From positions 1-64,000 of the forward strand of contig CATKHK010000075.1 of the NCBI GenBank assembly GCA_949751835.1: 64,000 nucleotides of DNA. The letters are read 5' to 3'. The position numbers were made by a program, and so were the translations under genes. A model generated the notes under the pieces. That model saw nothing but the letters and a program-made list of their open reading frames with translations, ran no database searches and was not told the DNA's origin. The stretch is from Blepharisma japonicum. Its lineage: Eukaryota > Ciliophora > Heterotrichea > Heterotrichida > Blepharismidae. Positions 36,036-47,000 of this stretch are shown here, in pieces; within the stretch, counting starts at the first letter, position 1, and each line of letters starts with the position of its first letter.

Positions 36036-36626
36036 ATGCTGGCTTTTCTTTGTTTATTGGTCGGAACAGCTCATGCGCTTTTCTTTAATCTCCCAGGTAA
36101 AACCGAGCAATGCTTTGCGGTCACAGTTTCTAGAGGAGCAGAACTATGGGGTGTCTATGTAGTTTCTGGGGAAGGCGATCAAAATGTCTTAGCTCGTGTA
36201 ACAGGGCCAGATGGTCGTGTTCATTTTCAAAGCAAGCCAAAGTCACGTGAAGGGACCTTCGAGCTAACTCCAGAGCCAACTGGTGACTACCGCTTGTGCT
36301 TCCAAGCTAAAGACAGCCGCCAGAAAACTATTTCCTTTGAGTTTTCCAGCCAGGAAAAGGTCGTTGAAGATAAGCTAGCTACTGAAGAAGAAATGACACC
36401 TTTAAAGGAAACTTTAAAACAATTATCAAGGAATTTAGACAGTGTCTATAGAAATATTCACTTTTATGAAAGAAGAGAAAAAATACACAGAGATTTGGCT
36501 GAAAGGACTTGTGATAGAGTTTTGTGGAGCGCTATGGGAAAGATATTTGTGCTTTGCGTGATCAGCTTTATGCAGATTTTTATGTTGAGAAGCTTTTTCG
36601 ATTCTAAAAAATCTACAGGGGTATAA
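36036..36626 (+). CDS. p24/TMED family COPI-COPII cargo receptor
   Basis: A 196-residue protein from ATG 36036 to TAA. Signal peptide MLAFLCLLVGTAHA, then a GOLD beta-sandwich (about 15-115) with the paired cysteines of p24 proteins (EQCFAVTV and YRLCFQAKD), a coiled-coil region (about 120-160), and a C-terminal TM (IFVLCVISFMQIFMLRSF) with a short tail containing FF and KK, as used for COPII and COPI binding. Full length matches the family. It should cycle between ER and Golgi selecting cargo, fitting its divergent pairing with a Golgi glycosyltransferase. Confidence 0.92.
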   Translation: MLAFLCLLVGTAHALFFNLPGKTEQCFAVTVSRGAELWGVYVVSGEGDQNVLARVTGPDGRVHFQSKPKSREGTFELTPEPTGDYRLCFQAKDSRQKTISFEFSSQEKVVEDKLATEEEMTPLKETLKQLSRNLDSVYRNIHFYERREKIHRDLAERTCDRVLWSAMGKIFVLCVISFMQIFMLRSFFDSKKSTGV

Positions 36627-36785
36627 GTAATAAGAAATATTAGTAAAAATAACAATGAGATGAGAATATAGTAAAAAATAGATCTTGATGATTTCAATCG
36701 AAAGTCTTATTGAATTTTGCATTAATAGAAAAGCTATTTCTCTATTGCTTATTCTACTAAATCAATTATTTTGCATCTTATTTAA

Positions 36786-37832
36786 ATGGAAAACCAAAAT
36801 AATTCCCCAGTATTGTCAAGAGCACATAACAATATTTTGCTAATCACGTTAAATAGAGCTTCAGCTCTTAACTCACTGAACCTAGAAATGCTTGCAATTT
36901 TGTCACAAATAACACAAGAAGCAGAAAAATCAAACTCTCCAATAATTTTTAGAGGTGAAGGACGTGCATTTTGTGCAGGAGGAGATATTGTGAGCATTGC
37001 TAAAGGTGATACAAGTCCTGAGGAGTTTTTTGGGTCAGAGTTTACCTATTTCCACTATTTATCTAGGCTTCGTACAGAAAGAATTGCAATTATGGACGGA
37101 ATTGTGATGGGTGGAGGTGTAGGGTTATCAATGGCTTGCTCCAAAAGAATAGCAACACCAAAGACTTTATGGGCTATGCCCGAAACTGCAATTGGTTTTA
37201 CACCAGATGTTGGATCTACTTATTTTCTAAATAGGATAAATCCACCTGAGCTTGGGCTTTATTTAGCCTTAACAGGCGACAGACTATCTGGAGTTGACTG
37301 CTTTTTATTCGGACTTGCTGACTATTATATAGAAAACAGTATAGAAACTGTAAGAAATCAATTGCTTCAAGAAGATTTTGCCACTGTTTTAACAAGACAT
37401 CATACAGATCCAAATCCAGCTAATTCAAAAATTATGCAAAATATCCAAAACATCAGATTTTGTTTTGAAACTCATGGAAATCTTGAAAGCATCATAGGAA
37501 AACTCAATACTTTGAACAACCAATGGTCCACACAAGTTCTTGAAAAATTGCAAGAAATGTGCCCACTATCCATGAGGATTGCATATGAATCTTTTAATAG
37601 AGGAAGACACATGAATTACTCAGAGTGCTTGATAATGGAGTATAACCTTGTAATACAGTTAACAAAGCACAGGAATTATAATTTCAAAGAAGCAGTCACA
37701 CATAAATTCATAAATAAAGCTAAAGGCAAGCCAAATTGGAACCCAAACAATATTTCTGAAGTCGGAGACTCACTAACTCTAAGCTACTTCCTTAATACTG
37801 AAGGCCCAAGATTATCCTTACCGCGGCTTTAA
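36786..37832 (+). CDS. HIBCH: 3-hydroxyisobutyryl-CoA hydrolase-like enoyl-CoA hydratase family protein
   Basis: A 348-residue ECH_2-type hydrolase from ATG 36786 to TAA 37830. Crotonase-fold motifs: NRASALNSLNLEML, FRGEGRAFCAGGDIVSI (oxyanion hole), DGIVMGGGVGLSMA (oxyanion hole), and MPETAIGFTPDVGSTYFL with the Glu and Asp characteristic of HIBCH. The C-terminal HIBCH extension is present (NRGRHMNYSECLIMEYNLV). In other eukaryotes the enzyme cleaves 3-hydroxyisobutyryl-CoA in valine breakdown. The N-terminus is short and has no clear mitochondrial presequence, and the C-terminal PRL is not a canonical peroxisomal signal, so location is open. No intron. Confidence 0.9.
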   Translation: MENQNNSPVLSRAHNNILLITLNRASALNSLNLEMLAILSQITQEAEKSNSPIIFRGEGRAFCAGGDIVSIAKGDTSPEEFFGSEFTYFHYLSRLRTERIAIMDGIVMGGGVGLSMACSKRIATPKTLWAMPETAIGFTPDVGSTYFLNRINPPELGLYLALTGDRLSGVDCFLFGLADYYIENSIETVRNQLLQEDFATVLTRHHTDPNPANSKIMQNIQNIRFCFETHGNLESIIGKLNTLNNQWSTQVLEKLQEMCPLSMRIAYESFNRGRHMNYSECLIMEYNLVIQLTKHRNYNFKEAVTHKFINKAKGKPNWNPNNISEVGDSLTLSYFLNTEGPRLSLPRL

Positions 37833-37878
37833 TTAATCCTTATTAATTTTATTCCAAATAATTAAAGAGTTCCACGTC

Positions 37879-38718
37879 ATGTTCTACACACTGACTCTTT
37901 TATCTCTTTTTTCCGTCATTTCCTACTGCAAAACATGCTTAGAAATAACAGCAGATTCTGAAGACAAGTATATTAAAGAATTGTCAAAGGATATTGAATT
38001 CGAAGACAAGTAAAAATTATTTAGATGCCTAAAGGATCTCATGGCCAAACAATGGTGGCAAGCCTCAATCGAGCTTTCTACTTTTGCAATACAGAGAGAC
38101 CAACAAATAGACCCTTCCTTTAAAACAGAAGCTTTGAATGCTAAGAAAAAGGTAGAAAAATTGATTTCATTAATAGAAAATCAAGGAAAAATCAATACGG
38201 TTTCTCCAGCTTTCCAATGGGCACAATCCCCAGATACTGTTTTTATTGAAGTGAAATTTTCTCATAGATGGGATTACCCAGGTTGTCTTGAAGTCAGCGA
38301 CCCAGAAGTCTCAATCAAAGAAGATAGAATCACCTTTACTGGGATGTGTAGCAGATCGAACCAAAGGATAAAAATTGCTTTAGATCTAGAACTTTATAAT
38401 AAAATTGTCCCAGAAGCCAGTACTTATTCTATGAAATCCGGAGGCAGACTGAATTTCACTTTGAAAAAATACGAGGTCGAAGCATGGGCTAAGCCAAATA
38501 AAGGGAAAAAACTAAGCAATGCTACTGTTTGGTGGGAAATGAGAGACAAGTATAGAAGAGAAATGAATGCATTGACCGGAGAAGAAGACGATGAAGACTA
38601 CAAAAAGCCAAAAAAAACTGGGCTAGAAGATTTAATGGACAATCCTAATGTAGTTATCAAGGACTCATATGTTGATGGGAAGAAAATTGATAACACCAAA
38701 GAGAAACAAGATCTTTAA
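37879..38718 (+). CDS. ER-targeted CS-domain (p23-like) protein, one 15-nt intron
   Basis: From ATG 37879, with intron 38010-38024, to TAA 38716; 274 residues. Signal peptide MFYTLTLLSLFSVISYC. After a helical N-terminal part (KQWWQASIELSTFAIQRD) comes a CS domain (about residues 105-205): FQWAQSPDTVFIEVKFSHRW, ITFTGMCS, EAWAKPNKGKKLSNATVWW. The tail is acidic and then ends in KEKQDL, resembling a KDEL-type ER retrieval signal. CS domains act as HSP90 co-chaperones or independent chaperones; with a signal peptide this one is probably an ER-lumen folding factor. Its start lies only 46 bp after the HIBCH stop, and its stop faces the TBC gene 29 bp away. Confidence 0.85.
38010..38024 (+). other. 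15-nt intron in the CS-domain gene
   Basis: GTAAAAATTATTTAG. Splicing joins FEDK to CLKDLMAKQW; retention puts TAA in frame. A at intron position 10. Confidence 0.9.
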
Positions 38719-38747
38719 ATAATAGAGGCTACCAAATATTAAAACAG

Positions 38748-39719
38748 TTAATTTAAAAGTGCAGGGTTAGGAGAGTTTTGATACTCTCTATCTATATCTG
38801 ATAGTTCTTTTCTAGATAATGAGATGCTAAATGCAGCTCTAAGTAGGGAATCTGCATCTAAATTGGTTTCTATTCTTCGTATAGCCATCAGCAGATTTTC
38901 AAAATCTAGATCTCTCAACTCATTTTTGTACAGTTTAAAAAATCCTAAAAAGACCCGGAAAATAATTTTTGGGCCTTCTAATAAAAAGCAGTCCCATATC
39001 CTCAGTACTGTATCTATTTTAAATGAAAATGTAAATAAAGTCATAAATCACTGTGTAGCATAAATTTGGGGGTAAAATTCTGCATCGTAGAACTTTTTCC
39101 ATAAAGAAGGCTCATGCAGTTTTAGCAAGTAATTTGCTTTATATAAACTTTGATATACTTTCGTCATCCCTTGCATATAATAGCCTCTCATTTGATAATT
39201 ATACATAAAGCTCACTAGCATCCAAAAAGAACTTTCTTCATCCATATGCATCAGAAATACACCGACGATATATGCCATTCCTTGGCAATACCCAATTTCT
39301 GGATCTAAAAATGCATAAGCTCTCAAAACGTTGGTTAGAGAATGCTGACCGTCTTGACCCATAAATAAAACATGCTCAGGGAAGGTGCGATTTACATCTT
39401 TTGTAATATCATGCATGCAAGGAGGGTCTTCTTCACGGTTACAAAGCCTAAAATATAGGTGGTTGGGGTAGCTATTTTTCACTTCAAGCCCTTTGCATAG
39501 CATAAATCAAGCTCTGCTGCGGATATTGCTAGGAATCCCTTTGCGACATCGACGTTTGAGAGCTTTATATTTTGAAGTTGAGTAGTTTGAATAATCAGAC
39601 CAATTCGCTAGCATGTTAATCCACTTTTCAATGCGAGCATTCACCTGAAAGTGTGTCAATGTGCTATCAGTTCTAGGTTCATTTGAAATAAATCCATGCT
39701 TATCTATATGCTCAATCAT
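38748..39719 (-). CDS. TBC-domain Rab GTPase-activating protein
   Basis: A 323-residue protein from ATG 39719 to TAA 38748; two TGA codons (39507, 39048) are Trp. The TBC domain fills most of it: RCRKGIPSNIRSRAW at the start, the arginine-finger motif ITKDVNRTFPEH, and the glutamine-finger motif IGYCQGMAYIVGVFL, then FFMTLFTFSFKIDTVLRIWD-like motif C (with TGA-Trp). Both catalytic fingers are present, so it should accelerate Rab GTP hydrolysis in vesicle traffic. The N-terminal KWxxML-KGIP pattern resembles the TBC1D10 group. Convergent with the CS-domain gene (29 bp gap). Confidence 0.92.
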
Positions 39720-39779
39720 TTTTTCTTATTCATGTTTAGATGAAAATTTTTAATATTTTTTTAATTTTAGGTTAAATTA

Positions 39780-41573
39780 TTAAAAAGTTTTTTGTGCTCT
39801 TTTAATTTGTCTTGTTAAGCCTTTAACGTTCATTAGAGATCTGATATCATTGAAATCAATTTTTCCTTTAGCTGTATTTATTTGTTGCAGCTCTTTGACC
39901 ACTTCCCAGAACTTTCTTAATTCCATATCTTGCTCTCTAAGCTTATCTCTAAGCTTCTCTTTTTGTGATTTAATTTTTACTTCTTCTTGGATTTTGTTTT
40001 GTCGATCCTTCGCTGATTCTTCTATAAGCTTCCTATTATCTTCGCAAGCCCAATTTAATTGCTCTTTAAGTGTCTTTATTTCTAGACTTAAGTTGTCACA
40101 AATTTCTGCCCATTCGTTTTTCTGTTTATGTCTCAGCTCTTCTTTGACATCAATTTCTGCCATCAGCCTTTCTCTATCTAAGTACATCTGCTTATCTTTT
40201 TCTTCCAATTCTAAGTGAATTCTTCTAAGTTCTTCTTTTATATCAAATTCTGTTATTAATTTTTCTCTTTCCAAATGCAGCTGTTTGTCTTTCTCTTGCA
40301 GTTCTCTACGCAGATTTTCTAAATCTTCTTTATATCTCTGGCTGTTCAGTTTGTTTTCTTCTTCTAATCTTCTTACTTCTCTCTGTAGATCTTGAATTTC
40401 AGCTCTTGCAAGTTCATCTCCTTTCCTCATATGATTTAATGCATCTTGCAACTGATTTTCTAATATTTTTGCCTCAGATTTAAGCCTTTCTATTTCTCTT
40501 TCCTTTGTGACTTCAAATTTTGCAAGTTTTCCTGTATCTGTTTTTCTGGAAATTTCTAGTTCTTTTTTCGATTTACTGAGCATATCGCGCATATAATTGA
40601 TTTCTGCTCTTAAGTTTGCTGACTGAGAAGAGTCAGCAGACTGTTGAGATTTAATTGTGACTTGGAAATTCTCAATGTCAGCATGAAGACGCTCAATTTC
40701 TTCATTAAGTGAAATTATTTTGTTTTGGAGTTTATTAGTTTCAATACTTTTTCTTTTTAAGTTTTCAGTGCTTTCATTGTATGACTCAGTCAATTTTTTT
40801 AAGCTAGATTGAAGTTGGATAATTTTTTCATTATGCTCATCTTCAGATATGCTGCGTTTTTTATTTGAGGACAGCTCTTTATTATGCTCAATTATAGCTT
40901 TCATTTGATTTTCATATTTTATTTTGGCTTTATTTAAAGCTGCTTCCATTTCTTCTTTCATTGATCTTTTAATATCAGCATTTTCCAACATAGAAATCTT
41001 GCTCATCTGTTCGATCAGCCTTAGAACCTCACGAAACGAGGATGCTGTTTTATCTATTTCTTTGGAGATATATAATGCAATTTCCTCGATCTCACATGCT
41101 TGATCATTTGTATAATCTTTGCTGTTAGAATTTCTTATAGCTGTAAGAGGTTTTTTAATTTTTTTAATACTTTCAATAGCATTTTCTAGTGAAATATTCT
41201 GCTTTACCATAAGATCTTTGATTTTCAGAAATTCAGCTTGTCCTGAAATTTCGCTTTGAAATAGCTCACTAATTTGTAAATTCTCTTTAATATTTTTGTT
41301 TTTAATTTGCCGCTGAGAACTTGATGATAGTTTAGGTGATTCCACTTCTTCCTTGAACATGTTTCTTTTTAATCCTAGTGTTTCAATATGATTTAGTATT
41401 TTTCTTGAGCCGTTGTCTTCATTCAAATGAAAATCAATAATTTCTTTCGCTTTTTCTTTAAAAAAAGTGTACTTTGTACTAGGAATTTCTTCATCAATTC
41501 TTTCTTTGTAAGAAGTCAATAATTTTCTTTCAAGAATGATTTCAGTGGGTGATTTTTCTCTAATTTTATCCAT
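39780..41573 (-). CDS. Long coiled-coil protein
   Basis: A 597-residue protein from ATG 41573 to TAA 39780 without TGA codons. From about residue 180 to 570 it is a nearly continuous heptad-rich, Glu/Lys/Leu coiled coil; the N-terminal part is less regular. An internal 31-residue duplication (EKDKQLHLEREKLI... and EKDKQMYLDRERLM...) is clear. No enzymatic domain. Probably a cytoskeletal, basal-body or tethering protein; the family cannot be named from the sequence. It lies 60 bp upstream of the TBC gene on the same strand. Confidence 0.85.
   Translation of the reverse strand: MDKIREKSPTEIILERKLLTSYKERIDEEIPSTKYTFFKEKAKEIIDFHLNEDNGSRKILNHIETLGLKRNMFKEEVESPKLSSSSQRQIKNKNIKENLQISELFQSEISGQAEFLKIKDLMVKQNISLENAIESIKKIKKPLTAIRNSNSKDYTNDQACEIEEIALYISKEIDKTASSFREVLRLIEQMSKISMLENADIKRSMKEEMEAALNKAKIKYENQMKAIIEHNKELSSNKKRSISEDEHNEKIIQLQSSLKKLTESYNESTENLKRKSIETNKLQNKIISLNEEIERLHADIENFQVTIKSQQSADSSQSANLRAEINYMRDMLSKSKKELEISRKTDTGKLAKFEVTKEREIERLKSEAKILENQLQDALNHMRKGDELARAEIQDLQREVRRLEEENKLNSQRYKEDLENLRRELQEKDKQLHLEREKLITEFDIKEELRRIHLELEEKDKQMYLDRERLMAEIDVKEELRHKQKNEWAEICDNLSLEIKTLKEQLNWACEDNRKLIEESAKDRQNKIQEEVKIKSQKEKLRDKLREQDMELRKFWEVVKELQQINTAKGKIDFNDIRSLMNVKGLTRQIKRAQKTF
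40128..40302 (-). repeat. Internal duplication in coiled-coil gene
   Basis: Two in-frame copies, period about 93 bp, encode EEKDKQ-[LM]-x-LxRE-[KR]-L followed by D-[IV]-KEELR. This is a tandem coding duplication within the coiled coil. Confidence 0.75.
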
Positions 41574-42118
41574 TTATCATATAATTTGGAAGATAATAAG
41601 GCTGTTTTAAATTTAAAAGTGATAAAGGATAATTATGATTTCTGATTATCAAATTATTTTATCATTATTATTTTTTTTATGATAATACTTTATGCATTAT
41701 CCTTATAATTTTTTAATACCAATTTTATCCGCCCCTTTCTATCAGTAAAAAATATTATATAAAATTTAGGGGACAAAATCGGTAAGTTAATTGCTATTTC
41801 TTGCTAATTTTGCCTTTTTGCTATCATTTTCTTGCTCTTTTTTAGTAATTTCTCATAAAATTAAGAAAGCTCTATCTTAAGCAGTAGTTAATATAATTCT
41901 TAATAAAGTATAAGTATGTCATGCAATAAAAATTTTTACAAAGACTATTAAAATTCAATCATACAAATATCTAAAATTAAATACACTATAAAATGCTAAA
42001 TAATTCTAAATTCCATTTTTAACGCTATCTCGACCATTATACATTGAAAATTATTTTTTATTAATTTCAAATATTAGACTATAACTTTTTCCAAAATTAA
42101 TAGCAATTTTATTTAAAA
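41574..42118 (+). other. AT-rich intergenic region
   Basis: About 545 bp between the divergent coiled-coil gene and the protease gene; presumably holds both promoters. No gene or structure recognised. Confidence 0.5.
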
Positions 42119-43435
42119 ATGAAGCTCCTCTTTTTCTTAATAACAGCTTTTGCCCTCATCAGCATTCCTCTAACTCGTAAATCAGACTTGGCTTTTCTGC
42201 AATACTTCACAAATCCCTTATTACTTTTCACAAACCTTTCAATCCCTCTCAATAATTATGAAAATGTATCTTATAAGCAGGTGCAATACAGAGGAAACGT
42301 AAGCATTGGCACACCTCCTCAGTATTTCGAGTTGACATTTGATACTGGCTCTTCTGTATTTACTAATTAGTGAATTTGGGTCGTTTCTAAAGAATTTTCA
42401 TCTAATTGTCATCCTACAAAATCTCAATTTATTTCTAATTCGTCATCAACCTTTATACCTATGAACATTACAATTACTTTAAATGTACAATCCAATTAGT
42501 ATAATAAAGGCAAAGCAATTGGCAAAATATCTGAGGAGTCAGTTTCTGTAGGAGGTCATGCACAATTTATAGCGAAAAAGCAAAAATTCGTGCTTGTTAA
42601 TAAAGATTATGATTTCGGAGCATTAGAAGCAGATGGGATGCTAGGATTAGGATTTAGTAGGCTATCTGAAGGGTATAATACTTTTGTTATGAACTTAAAA
42701 GAGCAAGGGATTATTGAGAAGGCTGTTTTTGGGCTTTATTTGAATGATAATGAATTCGGAGATTCTACACCTATTCCAAGATCTAATATAATATTGGGAG
42801 GCTATGATTTAAAACAATATGCCTTATCAGAAGAAATTACTTATGTTAATGTTTTTGATGAGACTGGATATTGAGCTATTCATTTGCATAGTGTCAAGAT
42901 TGGCAATAGCCCACTAATGCTGAAATCAGCAATAGCAATTTTAGATACAGGAAGCAGCTTAATTTATGCACCTAATGCAGAAGTTCTTCAAATTATGATT
43001 GATATTGGAAATGCAGGGAGTTGCTATCAATTGTATGGAATGCTTGTTTGTGGATGTGGAGAAAAAAATCCATTAAGTAGTTATCCAGTGATAACATTAA
43101 AGTTAGGAACGCATTTATATAGTTTGCTACCTGAATATTATTTTTGGAAATATGAAGATAGGTGCACTTTATTGATAATGAGCTTCAACAAGGGAAATTT
43201 CTGATTGCTTGGGGATGTGTTTTTAAGAAGATATTACACAATTTTTGATATGGAAAATTCAAGAGTAGGATTTGTGCCTTCTATTAACAATTTATATAGA
43301 AAATCAGAAACAAGAAGCATATGAGATTATTGAGTTGTCATTGTTTGTATAATAGGCTTTATCACAGTAGTCATAGTGGGTTTTATTTGCTATAAAAATT
43401 GTAAAAGAAATCATCAAAATATTCATGAGTTTTAA
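42119..43435 (+). CDS. Membrane-anchored pepsin-like aspartic protease, two 15-nt introns
   Basis: From ATG 42119 to TAA 43433 with introns 42356-42370 and 42485-42499; 428 residues, TGA as Trp several times. Signal peptide MKLLFFLITAFALISIPL, short propeptide, YRGNVSIGTPPQYFELTFDT, then the first catalytic DTGSS followed after splicing by WIWVVS. The flap region lies near TLNYNKGKAIGKISEESVSV, the second catalytic Asp in ILDTGSSLIYAP, and the lobe end in LLGDVFLRRYYTIFDMENSR. Both Asp residues are intact. A C-terminal TM helix (VVIVCIIGFITVVIVGFICY) and a short basic tail anchor it at the surface or in acidic vesicles, unlike soluble pepsins. Likely a lysosomal, food-vacuole or surface protease. 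Confidence 0.92.
42356..42370 (+). other. 15-nt intron 1 of the aspartic protease gene
   Basis: GTATTTACTAATTAG, located immediately after the codons for the active-site DTGSS. Retention introduces an in-frame TAG. A at intron position 10. Confidence 0.92.
42485..42499 (+). other. 15-nt intron 2 of the aspartic protease gene
   Basis: GTACAATCCAATTAG. Splicing joins ITLN to YNKGKAIGK; retention introduces TAG. A at intron position 10. Confidence 0.92.
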
Positions 43436-44095
43436 AATGTTTAAATAATAAATTTCTATAGAGTTAATTTTATAAAAAATTAAATTGTAATAACATTACA
43501 CCATGTTTAAATACTTATTGCTGCGATTCTGATAGCATTTTTGCCTTCAATGATTAGACTTTATTATAGTAATAATATTTAAAGAGCTCCATCAATTTTG
43601 AATAATAAAAAATATATAAACGGAGAATCTAATTGAATTTTGAACCTTGAAATAATTAATTATTAGCAAAAGTTGAAATAAATTGCAAAACCAGTTAAAG
43701 AAATTTAAGATACTGAGTTGTGCTTTTAGCCTTAGCCTTTTCACCTAAAAATATAATCTTCATATATTTATTTAAAATATTTTATTTTTCAACAAATTGA
43801 AGGTGAATAAAATGAAATTATATAAAATCATAAATTTCCATAATTCCCATGCATAATGGAAAGACATGCTGATTTTTTTTATACATTTCTTATATTTTAC
43901 TTTTCTTTTTCATCGCCTAAATTTTTTAATAATGTTTCTACTTTAAAGCATATTCAAGTAATTCTATAATTTATCTCAATTAATTATATATGTAAAATCA
44001 AAATATTTGTTTGAAATATTTTTCTACTTTTTCCCTCAACTCCATCTTGGTAATCTTCTATTTATATCAAATATAATGCTCTCCTACATTAATAA
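43436..44095 (+). other. AT-rich intergenic region
   Basis: About 660 bp, no coding frame or RNA seen; upstream region of the giant modular gene. Confidence 0.5.
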
Positions 44096-47000
44096 ATGAT
44101 CAAAAATCCTTTTCCTCTCCAATTATCGCTGCTGTTATTGTTATTTCTCGTTTTAACCTTTCTCCCTTTGGTTAACTCATCTCTAGCAGCTTCTGATGTT
44201 GTTTTATCTTATGAGAATGGAGGAAGCACTTCTCAGCTTATGTCTCCAGAAACATGAACTATGTCCGCAGACACTTTGACTTATAGCTCAGGTGCTAGCT
44301 CAGAAACTTCGTCCTGCGGTAGCGTTACTAATACAGATTACACGAATGCTACACCTTTGAAAACACGAGTTCATAAAAACGGTGACTTTTCTTATTCATT
44401 AACAATAACTACTGGCGACTCCAATTATGTTTTGATTCTAGGATTTTGTGAAGATGGATCAGCTACAAGAAGATTTGATGTCAAATTGGCAGGAACTTCT
44501 ATTGCACCTTCAAATTTTGACCCAGGAAGTATGATTGGGATCTGCAAAGTATATGAAATTTATACTCTCTTTACTTTGACTAATTCAGGAACTAAAATTA
44601 CACTTAACAGCTCAACAATAAATCTCACTTCAACTAATGTCATTACGATTAGCCTTTTAAAAGGAAATGGGCAAGATCCAATAATCAATTACACCATTTT
44701 GGTTAAAGGTAATTGCTCAAAAGCAAACTATTGCTCAATGTGTAATGATCAACTATGCGCAACCTGCGACCCATCTACTAGACTCTGTTCAGCTTGTGTC
44801 TCTGGAACAACTGTAATAAATTCTAAATGCTCCTGTATTGCTCAATATTATTATAGCTCTGTAGCATCTGCATGTCAGCTTTGTGATCAGCTCTGCTCTA
44901 CTTGTGCTGGTGGAGGAGTCTTTGCTTGCACAACCTGCACTTCAGCCTCTTACTATTTAATCAATACTGTTTGCTTTTATGGTTGTCCTTATGGATATTC
45001 AGGATCTACTTGTGGTACAAGTCCAACAAGCTCAGTTATTAATGTGAGTTTTAACCAAGATTTTGCAGGGAGTTATGGAATTTTTAACACTGGCACAGGT
45101 TCTTCAACTTATCAGTTCTTTGTAACCCCTGATAGTGTTGATCCGATTCCTTCATATTTGCAAGGATTTTATTTTTCAAGTACAAGTCCTGGATATTACT
45201 TGGCTTCAAGCTCAACTCTTTGGTTTAGCCATACTTTTTCTATTGCCTTATGGGCTTATTCTATAACAACAACTACTAATGATTTAGTTGGAAAAGGGAC
45301 TTTAGGATCTTGCATACTAAGAATTCAAGGATCTGGAGCTATGACTTTGACTTTGCAAAGCCCATCATTGACTACAACATCAGTAACTTCGAACTCTTTG
45401 AGCATAACAACTGGTGTCTGGATTTTGTTTTCTTATACAGTTGCATACTCATCCTATTCCACCACTATTACTCCTTATAAAAACAACTTAGCTGTAACTG
45501 GCACAACAACCTCAGGATATGTTTATAGAGAATCAGCAGCCTCAACGCTTTATATCGGCCAAGGAAACAGCTACTTCAATGGGTTTATATACAATTTCAA
45601 GCTCTGGAATACAAATTATTCCCCTTTTACTACTGAATATACAGGCACCGAACTTTGTACCTCAGGTGGAAGTGCCTGCTTTGGAACTTGTACATTTGGC
45701 CAATACTATGACACAGCTAGCTCTCAATGTAAATCTTGTTCAAGCTGCAGTAAGGGATGCACTCGAGCAGTCTCTTGCAATATCTGCTATGATCCTTTAT
45801 GCTCAGTCTGTACAGGCTTTGGGTCTGGTAAATGTTCAACTTGTGTGACAAATGCGTCTAAAACATCTACAACCGACTGTGCCTGTAATAGCGGATATTA
45901 CTTATCAGATCCTTTTACATGTACTGCATGCTATACAGGATGTTCTTCATGTACAGGAACAAGCTATTATCAATGCACTGCATGTGTGTCAACTAAATAT
46001 TTCCTTTCTATTATGTGTTTAAGCTATTGTCCAACTGGATATACTCAAGATTCTGCAAATAATTTATGTACGCTCTCTACAACTAATGTGATTTCGGTCG
46101 CTTTGCAAGATTTGATTTATTTGGGGACTGTAAGTAGTTTTACGGTTGGATCACTAAGCACTAATGCATACCCAACTTTTGACGCTGGAAGTGATCCTAT
46201 CCCCTCGATTTATAGAGGATACTATTTTACTAGTGCTTATTATATGACTTATAGCTCTCTTATAATTACTCCTTATTTTACAGTAACGGTTTGGGTTAAA
46301 CCAATAAATTCAGGATACTTACTGCTAAAATTGGATGGCTCTTCAAATTCTATGTTTGCACTTTCATTTACTGCTTTAGGATATGCATCGCTTGCTTTGC
46401 GCCTTCAAGATGCTTCAACAGTCACTTCAACTGGGTTAGCAAGTGTGCTTGGAAGCTGGCATAATATTGCTTTTACTGGAGATATCTCTAGTGGTCAAAC
46501 AGTTATTAAATTGTATACAGATGGCAATTTAATTGGAGGTACTTCTACTGCGCTGTCAACAAATTTATCTCCATTCATAGACTCGTCATCTGGCACTCTA
46601 TATGTCGGCTCACAGTCAGGATCTAATGGATTTATAGGCTTTTTGTGAAGTTTTAAATTTTATAATGGAAATTCTAATCAGAATGCTGAGTGGTTTACAA
46701 GCGGCTGCAACTCGGCGTGCTCATCATGTCCATCAGAGAAAATCTGCCCTGACAGTTGTGCCTTTGGATATTTTTACTCAGGATCAGGATGCACTCAATG
46801 CGGAAGTGGATGTGGGAATTATGGATGTAGGAGTACTGATACTTGCAGGCTTTGCCAAACGAAAGAATGTCTTGTTTGCACTACATTTGATGGTACCTGC
46901 ACATCTTGTATAACAAATGCTTCTAAGACTGGTACAGCATGTGCTTGCGATGCTAATGCGTTTTGGAAAGCTTCGACTGCTACTTGCGAATTGTGCGATA

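Noticed and set aside
42356-42499. Aspartic protease as a broken gene with two TAG stops
   Set aside because: Each TAG lies at the end of a perfect 15-nt GTA...AG intron whose removal restores conserved protease sequence.
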